Shown here in pieces: positions 52,641 to 60,262 of a stretch of DNA of 64,000 nt. Source of the stretch: Robertkochia aurantiaca (GTDB taxonomy: Bacteria > Bacteroidota > Bacteroidia > Flavobacteriales > Flavobacteriaceae); the NCBI RefSeq assembly GCF_020166495.1, contig NZ_JAINZS010000006.1:434001-498000 (forward strand). The letters are read 5' to 3'. The notes beneath the pieces are model-generated. The model saw only the letters and a list, made by a program, of their open reading frames with translations, was not told the DNA's origin and ran no database searches. The translations under genes were made by a program, and so were the position numbers. How positions within the stretch are numbered: the stretch's first letter is position 1; each line of letters opens with the position of its first letter.

Positions 52641-53455
52641 CAGCTTAATTTTATCAGTTCGGTAAACAGGGTGATCATTTTTGGTTCGGCTTCTCCTGCC
52701 ACTTTGAGGATTTCCTCTACATCAACAGGTTTCAGGTTGTCAGGGTCGCATTCATCGGTTAGTACCGAGACAGCCAGTACAGGTAATTTAAGATGGTTGG
52801 CAACGATCACTTCAGGTACGGTGCTCATACCTACAGCATCAGCGCCGATGATCTTCAGGTAGCGATATTCAGCCCTGGTTTCCAGTTGCGGACCGACAAC
52901 GGCGGCATAGACCCCTTCATTTAAGGGGAGGTCATGTTTTTCTGCGATGCTGCGAGCCTGTTCACGCAGCTCTGTGTCATACGGATTACTCATATCAACG
53001 AATCTTTCGCCGAAGGCAGATACTTCCTTGAAAGCCAGCGGAGATCCGCCCTGCAGGTTGATGTGATCTTCGATCAGCATGAGCTCTCCCATCTTATAAT
53101 CCAGGTTTATTGCCCCGGCCGCGTTGGAGATGAGCAATTTTTTTATTCCCAACTGATGCATGGCCCTTATGGGGTAGGTAATATCAACGAAATCATAACC
53201 TTCATAATGATGGAAACGGCCCTGCATCACCACCACTTTTTTCCCGCAGAGATTCCCGTAAATGAGTTTTCCAGAATGAAATTCTACCGTAGCCAGTGGG
53301 AAAAAGGGGATTTGGTTGTAATGAGCAATGACCTGGTCTTCTATTTTATCGACCAGTTTGCCCAGTCCGCTTCCCAGAACAATCCCGATCTCAGGATCTT
53401 CGAATCCTCTCTTTTGAAGGTATTCCTTGGTTTCTTCTAAATGTCGTTTGTCCAT
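52640..53455 (-). CDS. Purine nucleoside phosphorylase in the arsenosugar operon
   Basis: A 271-residue trimeric-type PNP. Phosphate-site motif GIVLGSGLGKLVDKI (about 24-38), MQGRFHHYEGYD, ISNAAGAINLDYKMGELMLIEDHINL (in part), the base/ribose site GPQLETRAEYRYLKIIGADAVGMSTVPE (in part) and AVSVLTDECDPDNL. It normally cleaves purine nucleosides with phosphate. Between the arsM gene (1-bp overlap) and a cluster glycosyltransferase (7-bp gap), its likely job is to remove adenine from the 5'-deoxyadenosyl-dimethylarsine made by ArsS, leaving a ribose phosphate. That role is inferred from gene order and known pathway logic. It could also serve general purine salvage. Confidence 0.9.
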   Translation of the reverse strand: MDKRHLEETKEYLQKRGFEDPEIGIVLGSGLGKLVDKIEDQVIAHYNQIPFFPLATVEFHSGKLIYGNLCGKKVVVMQGRFHHYEGYDFVDITYPIRAMHQLGIKKLLISNAAGAINLDYKMGELMLIEDHINLQGGSPLAFKEVSAFGERFVDMSNPYDTELREQARSIAEKHDLPLNEGVYAAVVGPQLETRAEYRYLKIIGADAVGMSTVPEVIVANHLKLPVLAVSVLTDECDPDNLKPVDVEEILKVAGEAEPKMITLFTELIKLS

Positions 53456-53462
53456 TTTCTTT

Positions 53463-54065
53463 TCAGTTTAATAAAGCTGCACCTGCAGGTGAGTTCTCCA
53501 GGTCATCGAGGGTATCGATATCATTGAGCTCTCTTAACAAAGCTACGTCTTCTTTGGCAAGACTTTCAAGTGTTTTTTTGAGAACCTCTGAAGTTCCCCA
53601 GGGTTTATCTTCGAAAAGTTCATCGTGATTTTTCTTCATCCCAATCAGGTAATAACCGCCATCGGCAGCCGGTCCAATTACCAGCTCATGTCGGTCAAGT
53701 TTTGAAAATGCCGATTCAAGGTCTTTAACGCAAAGATCGATGAGGTCACTGCCGATGATGATTATCTGTTTGTAACCTTCACTGAAGGCTTCTTCAAAGG
53801 CTCTTTTCATGCGTTCTCCCAGGTCTTCGCCCTTTTGGAGCTTTTTTTTAAACTGCTCTTCCGGCCACTGATCATGATGATCGATATATTCAGAATAATA
53901 CAATTGGCGGTCACAGTTTATTTTGAGGCTTACCTCACGGGTATGGCGAAGTAATTCCAGGTACACCTCAAGTGCCCGTTCCTTGCCGATACTCCGGGCG
54001 AGACGGGTCTTCACCTTTCCCATTTCCGGGTTTCTGATAAAGATAAGTAACAGGCGGTCTTTCAT
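53463..54065 (-). CDS. TIGR04282-like glycosyltransferase/nucleotidyltransferase-fold protein
   Basis: A 200-residue GT-A fold protein starting at ATG 54065 (MKDRLLLIFIRNPEMGKVK). The frame is open back to 54182 but that would overlap arsS. Motifs are RNPEMGKVKTRLARSIGKE (about 9-27), YSEYIDHHDQWPE, IIIGSDLIDLCVKDLESAF and GPAADGGYYLIGMKKNHDELF (in part), the DUF2064 signature. The family is regularly found with ArsS and is named for arsenosugar biosynthesis. It probably activates or transfers the sugar part. The gene lies 10 bp after arsS and 7 bp before PNP. Confidence 0.85.
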   Translation of the reverse strand: MKDRLLLIFIRNPEMGKVKTRLARSIGKERALEVYLELLRHTREVSLKINCDRQLYYSEYIDHHDQWPEEQFKKKLQKGEDLGERMKRAFEEAFSEGYKQIIIIGSDLIDLCVKDLESAFSKLDRHELVIGPAADGGYYLIGMKKNHDELFEDKPWGTSEVLKKTLESLAKEDVALLRELNDIDTLDDLENSPAGAALLN

Positions 54066-54075
54066 GATCAGCGAT

Positions 54076-55131
54076 TTAGGCGACCGATCCCTGGCAACTG
54101 CTTCCCGCTCCGGCTGTACAGCCATAACAATGTTGGCAGATGGCGATCTTTCTGTTTTGCAGAATTTCCATATTGAAGTCACTTATGTGCTGTACCGCAC
54201 TTTGAACCTTCATCTCCAGCATCTGGTTGAAGTCACAGTCATACAGCCAGCCGTCCCAGCTAACCGAAAGGGTGTTGGTGCACATTACATTATCTACCGC
54301 AGCCGGATTAAAAGCGTCGACAAGATTGTACATATAATCTTCGTAGTTCTCTGAAGCGATCAGGTAATCCAGAAATCGGGAAATCGGCAGATTGGTTATG
54401 GCAAAAAGTTCGTGAAAATGAATCCCGAAGTCTTCCAGTAAGGCCTTTTTGAATTCTTTTTCCAGAGACGCCTGATTTCCCGGCAGGAATGCTCCCGAAG
54501 GGTTATACACCAGGTCGAGTTTCAAACCACTTCCCGGCATGCCGTAGCCCACGGCGTTGAGGTCTTTCAGGGCCTGTATCGATTTATCGAAGACTCCGTC
54601 GCCGCGTTGTTTGTCTGTTTTACCGCGTGTCCAGTGCGGCATGGAAGATACCACATGTATGCCGTGTTTTTTGAAGAACTCCGGCAGGTCTGCATACTTC
54701 TTATTTGCTTTGATGATGGTCAGGTTGCTGCGAACGATAAAATCTGATATCCCGACTTTTGATGCCTCTTCGACGAACCAGCGAAAATCAGGGTTCATTT
54801 CAGGAGCGCCGCCTGTAAGATCCAGGGTATGGGCCCCCGTCTTTTCAATAACGCTTAAGATCTCCTTCATCGTGTCTCTGGTCATGATCTCTTTTCGGTC
54901 CGGTCCGGCATCAACATGACAATGCGCACAAACCTGGTTGCACATGTAGCCTACATTCACCTGTAATATCTCAAGCTTTCCCGGGGTTAACGGAGCCTTG
55001 CCAGCACGCTCCAGTCTTTCTTTAAAGGTAGGCAGCTCCCCATCTGCAAAAAGACCATTTGAGAGTATCTGCAACTGTCTTTCGGACTGGGAAAGGTCGC
55101 TATTGCGTTTTTTTAAAGATTGAATTTTCAT
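54076..55131 (-). CDS. arsS: Arsenosugar biosynthesis radical SAM protein ArsS
   Basis: A 351-residue radical SAM enzyme. The cluster site is Cys64-Cys68-Cys71 in GYMCNQVCAHCHVDAGPDR. DLTGGAPEMNPDF (about 99-111) is the SAM-contact GGE-like region. The C-terminal DUF3641 domain ends with further cysteines at about 332, 335, 338 and 346 (CQHCYGCTAGAGSSC), probably for an auxiliary cluster. DNVMCTNTLSVSWDGWLYDCDFNQML (in part, near 283-307) adds two more Cys. ArsS, studied in cyanobacteria, moves the 5'-deoxyadenosyl group onto dimethylarsenic and so starts the arsenosugar carbon skeleton. It is 20 bp after the AhpD-like gene. Confidence 0.92.
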   Translation of the reverse strand: MKIQSLKKRNSDLSQSERQLQILSNGLFADGELPTFKERLERAGKAPLTPGKLEILQVNVGYMCNQVCAHCHVDAGPDRKEIMTRDTMKEILSVIEKTGAHTLDLTGGAPEMNPDFRWFVEEASKVGISDFIVRSNLTIIKANKKYADLPEFFKKHGIHVVSSMPHWTRGKTDKQRGDGVFDKSIQALKDLNAVGYGMPGSGLKLDLVYNPSGAFLPGNQASLEKEFKKALLEDFGIHFHELFAITNLPISRFLDYLIASENYEDYMYNLVDAFNPAAVDNVMCTNTLSVSWDGWLYDCDFNQMLEMKVQSAVQHISDFNMEILQNRKIAICQHCYGCTAGAGSSCQGSVA

Positions 55132-55151
55132 AAAGTGATTTCAGGCTCCGT

Positions 55152-55487
55152 TTACATCGAGAGCTTGTTATACTTATTCATCATCTGTACCCCGTGTACC
55201 AGGGTAGCGCCGCTTTGAATGGCAGCACCCACGTGCACCGCTTCCATCATTTCCTCCCTGTTGATGCCGCGTTGCAGTCCGTCCTGAGTGTAGGCATCGA
55301 TGCAGTAAGGGCATTGAACCACATGTGATACGGCCAGAGCAATAAGCGATTTTTCCCGGGCAGAGAGTGCACCCTCTTCAAAGACCTTTCCGTAATATTC
55401 AAAGAACTTTTCACCGAGTTCTTCGCTCCATTCTGTTATATTTTTAAATTTTCTCAGGTCTGAAGGGTTGTAATATGTTTTTTCCAT
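55152..55487 (-). CDS. AhpD/carboxymuconolactone-decarboxylase-like protein, first gene of the arsenosugar operon
   Basis: A 111-residue protein starting at ATG 55487 (MEKTYYNPSDLRKFKNITEW); a frame reaching 55526 adds an AT-rich, unlikely N-terminus. The CMD/AhpD core shows LSAREKSLIALAVSHVVQCPYC, with the redox pair C-P-Y-C and IDAYTQDGLQRGINREEMMEAVHVGAAI (in part), as in peroxidase-like AhpD proteins. The arsenosugar-associated form of this family accompanies arsS. It may keep arsenic trivalent or detoxify peroxide, but its role is not proven. No exact TAnnTTTG box was found upstream. Confidence 0.88.
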   Translation of the reverse strand: MEKTYYNPSDLRKFKNITEWSEELGEKFFEYYGKVFEEGALSAREKSLIALAVSHVVQCPYCIDAYTQDGLQRGINREEMMEAVHVGAAIQSGATLVHGVQMMNKYNKLSM

Positions 55488-55642
55488 GAGATTGATGTTA
55501 AAGTATTTAATTCTTTCTAAATTCATGCTGCCTAAACTGTTTGACGAATCGAAAGGGAATTCTTGACAGAAAAAATAGAATATAATGAAATTCGAAAGAA
55601 AACAAGGTCAAAGTTACGGTATTAATAAGGCTGCTGCAATTC

Positions 55643-55723
55643 ATGAAAACAGGAATTTTTCAGCGGTATAAGAAGAAATATCTTCCCGGAGAAGTCACGA
55701 CCACCGGCGCCTTTAAAGGGTGA
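55643..55723 (+). other. Short open frame in the gap before the GH32 gene
   Basis: An ATG at 55643 opens a 26-codon frame (MKTGIFQRYKKKYLPGEVTT..., ending TGA at 55721) rich in Lys and Arg. It lies in the 283-bp gap between the arsenosugar operon and GH32. No family is recognised and chance is a good explanation. The rest of the gap is AT-rich, with no exact TAnnTTTG box and no terminator. Confidence 0.2.
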
Positions 55724-55770
55724 TGGTATTCTTGTTTTTCCTCATCAAATGAAATTCTTACACTTATTAT

Positions 55771-57303
55771 ATGAGATATAGTATATTATGCCTGCTTTTA
55801 CTGTTGCTTTCCTGCGCAGAAGAACAAAAGCAGGATAGGCAGACTGATGAAGAAACCGGAACAAGTATGTATAAAGAATCCCATCGACCCCAATTTCATT
55901 TTTCTCCAGACGAAAACTGGATGAATGATCCCAACGGTCTTGTTTATCATGATGGCGTCTACCATCTGTTTTACCAGTATTATCCTGAAGATATCGTCTG
56001 GGGCCCCATGCACTGGGGGCATGCGGTAAGCAAAGATCTCCTTCACTGGGAACACAAACCCGTTTCCCTTTACCCTGATGAGCTGGGATATATTTTCAGC
56101 GGTTCAGCGGTTTATGATAAGGATAATACGTCTGGTCTGGGTACTGCAGATAACCCGCCATTGGTTGCTGTTTTTACATATCACGATCCTGAAAAGGAAA
56201 AAACGGGATCTAACGACCATCAAACACAGGGAATAGCCTATAGTGTCGATGGAGGTGAAAGCTGGGAAAAATATGAAGGAAATCCGGTGATCGGGAATGA
56301 AGGGATTCGGGACTTCAGGGATCCCAAGGTCTTCTGGCACGACGAAACTGAAAAATGGATCATGCTTTTGGTGGCCGGTGACCGGCTGATGATCTATAAC
56401 TCAGATGATCTTATCTCATGGAACTTTTTAAGTGAATTCGGAAAAGACCGAGGTGCCCATGGTGGAGTATGGGAATGTCCGGATCTTTTCCCGCTCAAGG
56501 TTGAGCCTTCGGGGGAAACAAAGTGGGTGTTGCTTATCAGTATCAATCCGGGCGGTCCTAACGGCGGTTCTGCGACCCAGTATTTCGTGGGAGATTTTGA
56601 TGGTACCGCCTTCACTTCAGAGCAGCAGGATATAAAGTGGGTAGACCACGGTGCCGATAATTATGCAGGTGTTACATATAACCATACTCCGGATGGGAAA
56701 CGCATATTTATCGGTTGGATGAGTAACTGGAACTATGCGCAGAAAACTCCGACACAGCCTTGGAGAAGCGCTATGACCCTTCCGAGGGAACTGAGCCTCG
56801 AGAGACCGGCAGACACCTATCTGCTGAAAGGTAACCCGGTTGATAATTTATCGGATCTGTATAAGGATGATGGCCGTAACATCCCGGGCCCTGTTTCAGA
56901 TACCCTGGTGAACATAAACGGAGCCCTGTTCGATCTTCGCTTTTCGACTACCTCTGATCATCTTCGTTTTGCACTTGTAAATGATCAAAATGAAAGGATG
57001 GTATTTGAGTTTGACCGCAGCAGGAAGGAATTTCTCATCGACCGGTCGCAGAGTGGAAATGCTGACTTTGATGAGCAGTTTGCCCAAACGCCTCATTCCA
57101 TGCCAATGCCCGTTTTGCAGGATACTACAGAGATCAGGCTGGTAAGCGACTGGTCTTCGGTTGAATTGTTTATCGACGGTGGCAGGTTTATGATGACCGA
57201 GCAAATGTTTCCGAATGTACCGTTTTCTGATCTCAGGGTAGAAAGCGGAGAGATACATGATTTAAGAATCAATTTGATTAACCGAATCTGGGGCGATGAA
57301 TAA
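55771..57303 (+). CDS. GH32 beta-fructosidase lipoprotein (levanase/inulinase type)
   Basis: A 510-residue lipoprotein (MRYSILCLLLLLLSC, Cys15). The GH32 five-blade propeller motifs are all present: nucleophile Asp53 in NWMNDPNG, transition-state Asp184 in DFRDPKVFW and acid/base Glu235 in GGVWECPDLF. WGPMHWGHAVSKDLLHWEH, FSGSAV and DGKRIFIGWMSNW also fit. A C-terminal beta-sandwich (from about residue 365) closes it. It hydrolyses fructose from fructans or sucrose outside the cytoplasm. The last 8 bp overlap the sugar porter gene, so cleavage and uptake are coupled. No SusCD pair or fructokinase is next to it. Confidence 0.93.
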   Translation: MRYSILCLLLLLLSCAEEQKQDRQTDEETGTSMYKESHRPQFHFSPDENWMNDPNGLVYHDGVYHLFYQYYPEDIVWGPMHWGHAVSKDLLHWEHKPVSLYPDELGYIFSGSAVYDKDNTSGLGTADNPPLVAVFTYHDPEKEKTGSNDHQTQGIAYSVDGGESWEKYEGNPVIGNEGIRDFRDPKVFWHDETEKWIMLLVAGDRLMIYNSDDLISWNFLSEFGKDRGAHGGVWECPDLFPLKVEPSGETKWVLLISINPGGPNGGSATQYFVGDFDGTAFTSEQQDIKWVDHGADNYAGVTYNHTPDGKRIFIGWMSNWNYAQKTPTQPWRSAMTLPRELSLERPADTYLLKGNPVDNLSDLYKDDGRNIPGPVSDTLVNINGALFDLRFSTTSDHLRFALVNDQNERMVFEFDRSRKEFLIDRSQSGNADFDEQFAQTPHSMPMPVLQDTTEIRLVSDWSSVELFIDGGRFMMTEQMFPNVPFSDLRVESGEIHDLRINLINRIWGDE

Positions 57304-58621
57304 ACTTTTACTTTGGTCTGTAACGGTAGCCCTGGCCGGGTTTCTTTTTGGGTTTGATACAGTAGTAATCTCCGGAGCTGATGAAAAACTACAGTCGCTT
57401 TGGAATTCTTCAGATGCTTTTCACGGGATAGTGGTGATGGGAATGGCCCTCTGGGGCACGGTGATAGGTGCCATCTTCGGCGGTTGGCCTGCAGACCGTC
57501 TGGGAAGAAAAACCACCTTGATCTGGATAGGGGTTTTTTATTTCGTATCGGCCCTGGGTTCAGCCATGGCAGGTGACCCCTATGTTTTTGCTGCCTTCCG
57601 TTTTTTGGGAGGTCTTGGGGTGGGAGCTTCGACCATCGCAGCACCCGCCTATGTCTCTGAGATAGCCCCTGCCAAAGATCGCGGGAGACTGGTGGCTCTG
57701 TACCAGTTCAATATTGTTTTCGGAATATTGATGGCTTATATCTCGAATTACCTGCTAAAAGACATCGGTGAACAGGCCTGGCGATATATGGTTGGGGTGG
57801 AAGCAATTCCTGCTCTGATCTACTTCCTTATGGTTTTTACGGTACCGCGAAGTCCGCGATGGTTGTTCGTGAAAGGTATGGAGTCTGAGGCGCGAAAGGT
57901 GTTATACCGCATCGATCCCGATCATGATCCGGAGGAGGTGTTCAGGGAAATACGAATTCAGGAGCGGAAACATGCTCATACCCGCGAGAATATTTTTATG
58001 AAAAAGTACCGCTATCCGCTGATACTGGTATTTCTGATCGCATTTTTCAACCAGTTTTCAGGTATTAATGCATTTCTCTATTATGCGCCCCGTATCTTCG
58101 GAGAAGCCGGACTTCAGGAAAATACCGCCCTGCTCAGCAGTATCGGGATCGGACTCACCAATATGATCTTTACGCTTTTGGGGGTTTTCCTGATAGACCG
58201 ACTCGGGCGAAAAAAGTTGATGTACTACGGGTCATTTGGTTATATCATTTCCCTGACCCTTGTGTCCCTGGCATTCTTTTTAAATTGGGAAGGTATTATG
58301 GTGCCGGTGTTTCTGTTCATTTTCATCGCTTCGCATGCAATAGGACAAGGGGCGGTGATCTGGGTGTTTATTTCAGAAATCTTCCCCAATCATCTTCGCA
58401 GTGCTGGTCAGGCTTTCGGAAGCTCGACACATTGGGTGCTGGCAGCTGTTATTCCCTCCCTGGTGCCCCTGCTTTTCTCAAGTATTGGTGCGGGTCCGGT
58501 ATTCGCCTTCTTTGCTTTTATGATGGTTTTGCAACTGCTTTATGTGCATTACCTGATGCCGGAGACAAAAGGGAAAACCCTGGAGGAACTTTCAGAATCG
58601 CTGATCGCAAATAGGGGGTGA
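57296..58621 (+). CDS. MFS sugar porter, likely fructose/hexose
   Basis: A 441-residue sugar-porter-family carrier with 12 predicted helices. Signatures: FGFDTVVISGADE (helix 1), GGWPADRLGRKTTLIWIGV (about 61-79), LGVGASTIAAPAYVSEIAPAKDRGRLVALYQ (in part), PRSPRWLFVKG (about 183-193), FFNQFSGINAFLYYAPRIF, DRLGRKKLMYYG and the ending PETKGKTLEELSE. It starts inside the GH32 gene (8-bp overlap), so its substrate is probably the fructose (or glucose/fructose) freed by that enzyme. Substrate is inferred from context only. Confidence 0.92.
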   Translation: MNKLLLWSVTVALAGFLFGFDTVVISGADEKLQSLWNSSDAFHGIVVMGMALWGTVIGAIFGGWPADRLGRKTTLIWIGVFYFVSALGSAMAGDPYVFAAFRFLGGLGVGASTIAAPAYVSEIAPAKDRGRLVALYQFNIVFGILMAYISNYLLKDIGEQAWRYMVGVEAIPALIYFLMVFTVPRSPRWLFVKGMESEARKVLYRIDPDHDPEEVFREIRIQERKHAHTRENIFMKKYRYPLILVFLIAFFNQFSGINAFLYYAPRIFGEAGLQENTALLSSIGIGLTNMIFTLLGVFLIDRLGRKKLMYYGSFGYIISLTLVSLAFFLNWEGIMVPVFLFIFIASHAIGQGAVIWVFISEIFPNHLRSAGQAFGSSTHWVLAAVIPSLVPLLFSSIGAGPVFAFFAFMMVLQLLYVHYLMPETKGKTLEELSESLIANRG

Positions 58622-58694
58622 TGTGACAAAAAATAGCTTACTGAATTTCAGGCAGTTTTGCCTGGATAGAGCCCCAATCTGCCCTTCCTCATTT

Positions 58695-59321
58695 TTAAAG
58701 ATCTGAAAGGGCGGAAAAATCTCCTGAGGTAAGAAGGTTGGTATGGGCCGTAATTTTTTCAATCGGCCAATCCCACCACCGAAGCCGTAGCAAATTATCA
58801 ATATGTTCTTCGGCAAACCTTTTTTTAATCTCTCTGGCAGGATTACCCGCCACGATGCTATAGGGAAGCACGTCTTTTGTTACCGTGGCATTGGTGGCGA
58901 TAATGGCGCCATCTCCCACCTTCACACCGGGCATGATGGTAGCATTATGCCCGATCCATACATCATTTCCAACCACGGTATCTCCTTTTGAAGGGTAGGA
59001 TTTACCTTCCATGGCCTTTGACCAGGCACCACCAAAAATGGCGAACGGGTATGCCGAGATAGCATCGGTAAGGTGGTTTCCACCATTCATTATGAAAGTG
59101 GCGCCCGAGGCGATCATGCAGAATTTCCCTATGATTAGTTTGTCACCGATGAAGTCAAAATGGTATTTGACATTTTGCTCAAAATTATGAACGTCTTCAA
59201 AATCATCATAGTAGGTGTAATCACCGACAATGATATTGGGATTCTTTATTATGTTCTTGAGGAAGCAAAGATTTTTATAACCTTCAAGGGGGTATTGCGT
59301 CGAAGGATCAGGAACTTTCAT
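58695..59321 (-). CDS. CatB/Vat-type xenobiotic O-acetyltransferase
   Basis: A 208-residue left-handed beta-helix (hexapeptide) acetyltransferase. N-terminal IIVGDYTYYDDFEDVHNFE, then the active-site segment IMNGGNHLTDAISAYPFAIFG (about 78-98, in part) with the expected catalytic His of NGGNH. The hexapeptide repeats are VVGNDVWIGHNATIMPGVKVG and AIIATNATVTKDV, followed by VAGNPAREIKKRF. This is the architecture of CatB chloramphenicol and Vat streptogramin acetyltransferases, which use acetyl-CoA. Many chromosomal relatives have unknown natural substrates. It stands alone, convergent with the sugar porter gene. Confidence 0.9.
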   Translation of the reverse strand: MKVPDPSTQYPLEGYKNLCFLKNIIKNPNIIVGDYTYYDDFEDVHNFEQNVKYHFDFIGDKLIIGKFCMIASGATFIMNGGNHLTDAISAYPFAIFGGAWSKAMEGKSYPSKGDTVVGNDVWIGHNATIMPGVKVGDGAIIATNATVTKDVLPYSIVAGNPAREIKKRFAEEHIDNLLRLRWWDWPIEKITAHTNLLTSGDFSALSDL

Positions 59322-59784
59322 AATTTGTTATTTAGTAAGGGTGTCGTATAGATTGCTTTTAACCGTTTACGGGAACTGCCTTGGGTGGCAGGATAGGTCA
59401 CTTTCTGTCAGATAAAGAGATTTTGCACCCTATAAAGGTAGGTCTAAGATTGAGTTTATAATAATTATTGAGTTGTTTCAGGTATGGGAAATGGTAGTTT
59501 TCTTCAAAAGTGAAATCTTGCTCATCACTTTAAAACTTTCTTTGGGTGAAAATTTTAAAGATCATTTTTTATTTCTCCGACCATAAATCGATGCCTGTAG
59601 ATATGGCAGCATTAGGAGTTTTTGTTTTTACTGAAGCCAAATGACCTGAAGTGTTTTCTTGATTGATGATGTGTTTCTCACATGCATGCAGACCTTGTTA
59701 AAAAAAATCAAAACTCAGCCTGATGGGGATTTTTTAAGTAAATTCAGGGGTTATTTATTAGAAAAAGTCAAAAATAATCAGATC
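59322..59784. other. Gene-free stretch upstream of the molybdenum hydroxylase
   Basis: A 463-bp stretch between the divergent acetyltransferase and IorA-like genes. It is AT-rich with no confident gene, hairpin terminator, tRNA or exact promoter consensus. The frame of the downstream gene stays open back to 59659 but the added 42 residues look non-coding. Confidence 0.5.
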
Positions 59785-60240
59785 ATGCCAACCTATTCTT
59801 TAAAAGTAAACGGCACCACCCACCAGGTGGAGGCCGATGCCGACACCCCAATACTTTGGGTGCTCAGAGACCAGCTCGACCTGGTAGGGACTAAATTCGG
59901 ATGCGGGATAGCACAATGCGGCGCCTGTACCATTCATCTCAATGGCGAAGCGGTTCGCAGCTGTATTCTTACTATTTCACAGGTCACAGACCAGGAGATA
60001 ACCACTATTGAAGGGCTTTCAGAAAAGGGAGATCATCCGGTACAGGTGGCATGGAAGGAGCTCGATGTACCTCAGTGTGGATATTGCCAGGCAGGTCAGA
60101 TCATGACCGCTTCAGCCTTGCTCGATCGCAACCAGAATCCTTCCGAAGCTGAGATCAAACAGGCCATGCATGGTAACCTTTGCCGCTGTGCCACATATAA
60201 CCGAATAGTAAAAGCTGTTCAGAAAGCAGCCAATAGCTGA
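59785..60240 (+). CDS. [2Fe-2S] subunit of a molybdenum hydroxylase (IorA-like)
   Basis: A 151-residue small subunit of the xanthine dehydrogenase family, starting at ATG 59785 ([20 protein letters not shown]). The N-terminal plant-type ferredoxin domain carries [22 protein letters not shown] (in part, about 42-63). The C-terminal helical domain has [10 protein letters not shown] and [11 protein letters not shown]. All eight cluster cysteines are visible, so two [2Fe-2S] centres are expected. It passes electrons from the molybdenum subunit encoded 22 bp downstream. Layout matches isoquinoline 1-oxidoreductase; the true substrate (an aldehyde or N-heterocycle) is unknown. Confidence 0.93.
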   Translation: MPTYSLKVNGTTHQVEADADTPILWVLRDQLDLVGTKFGCGIAQCGACTIHLNGEAVRSCILTISQVTDQEITTIEGLSEKGDHPVQVAWKELDVPQCGYCQAGQIMTASALLDRNQNPSEAEIKQAMHGNLCRCATYNRIVKAVQKAANS

Positions 60241-60262
60241 TCATAATCTAAAGCATAAAAAA

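Noticed and set aside
54066-54182. Extended start of the TIGR04282-like transferase
   Set aside because: It would overlap the Cys-rich end of arsS by over 100 bp; MKDRLLLIFIRNP at 54065 is the normal start.
55550-55770. Possible riboswitch or leader RNA before GH32
   Set aside because: No conserved pseudoknot or ligand-core motif could be recognised by eye.
58649-58664. CAGGCA/TGCCTG hairpin between the sugar porter and the acetyltransferase
   Set aside because: Only a 6-bp stem and no T-run on either strand, so terminator function is not supported.
59659-59784. Extended start of the IorA-like subunit
   Set aside because: The extra 42 residues resemble translated AT-rich intergenic DNA, and the ferredoxin fold begins at 59785.
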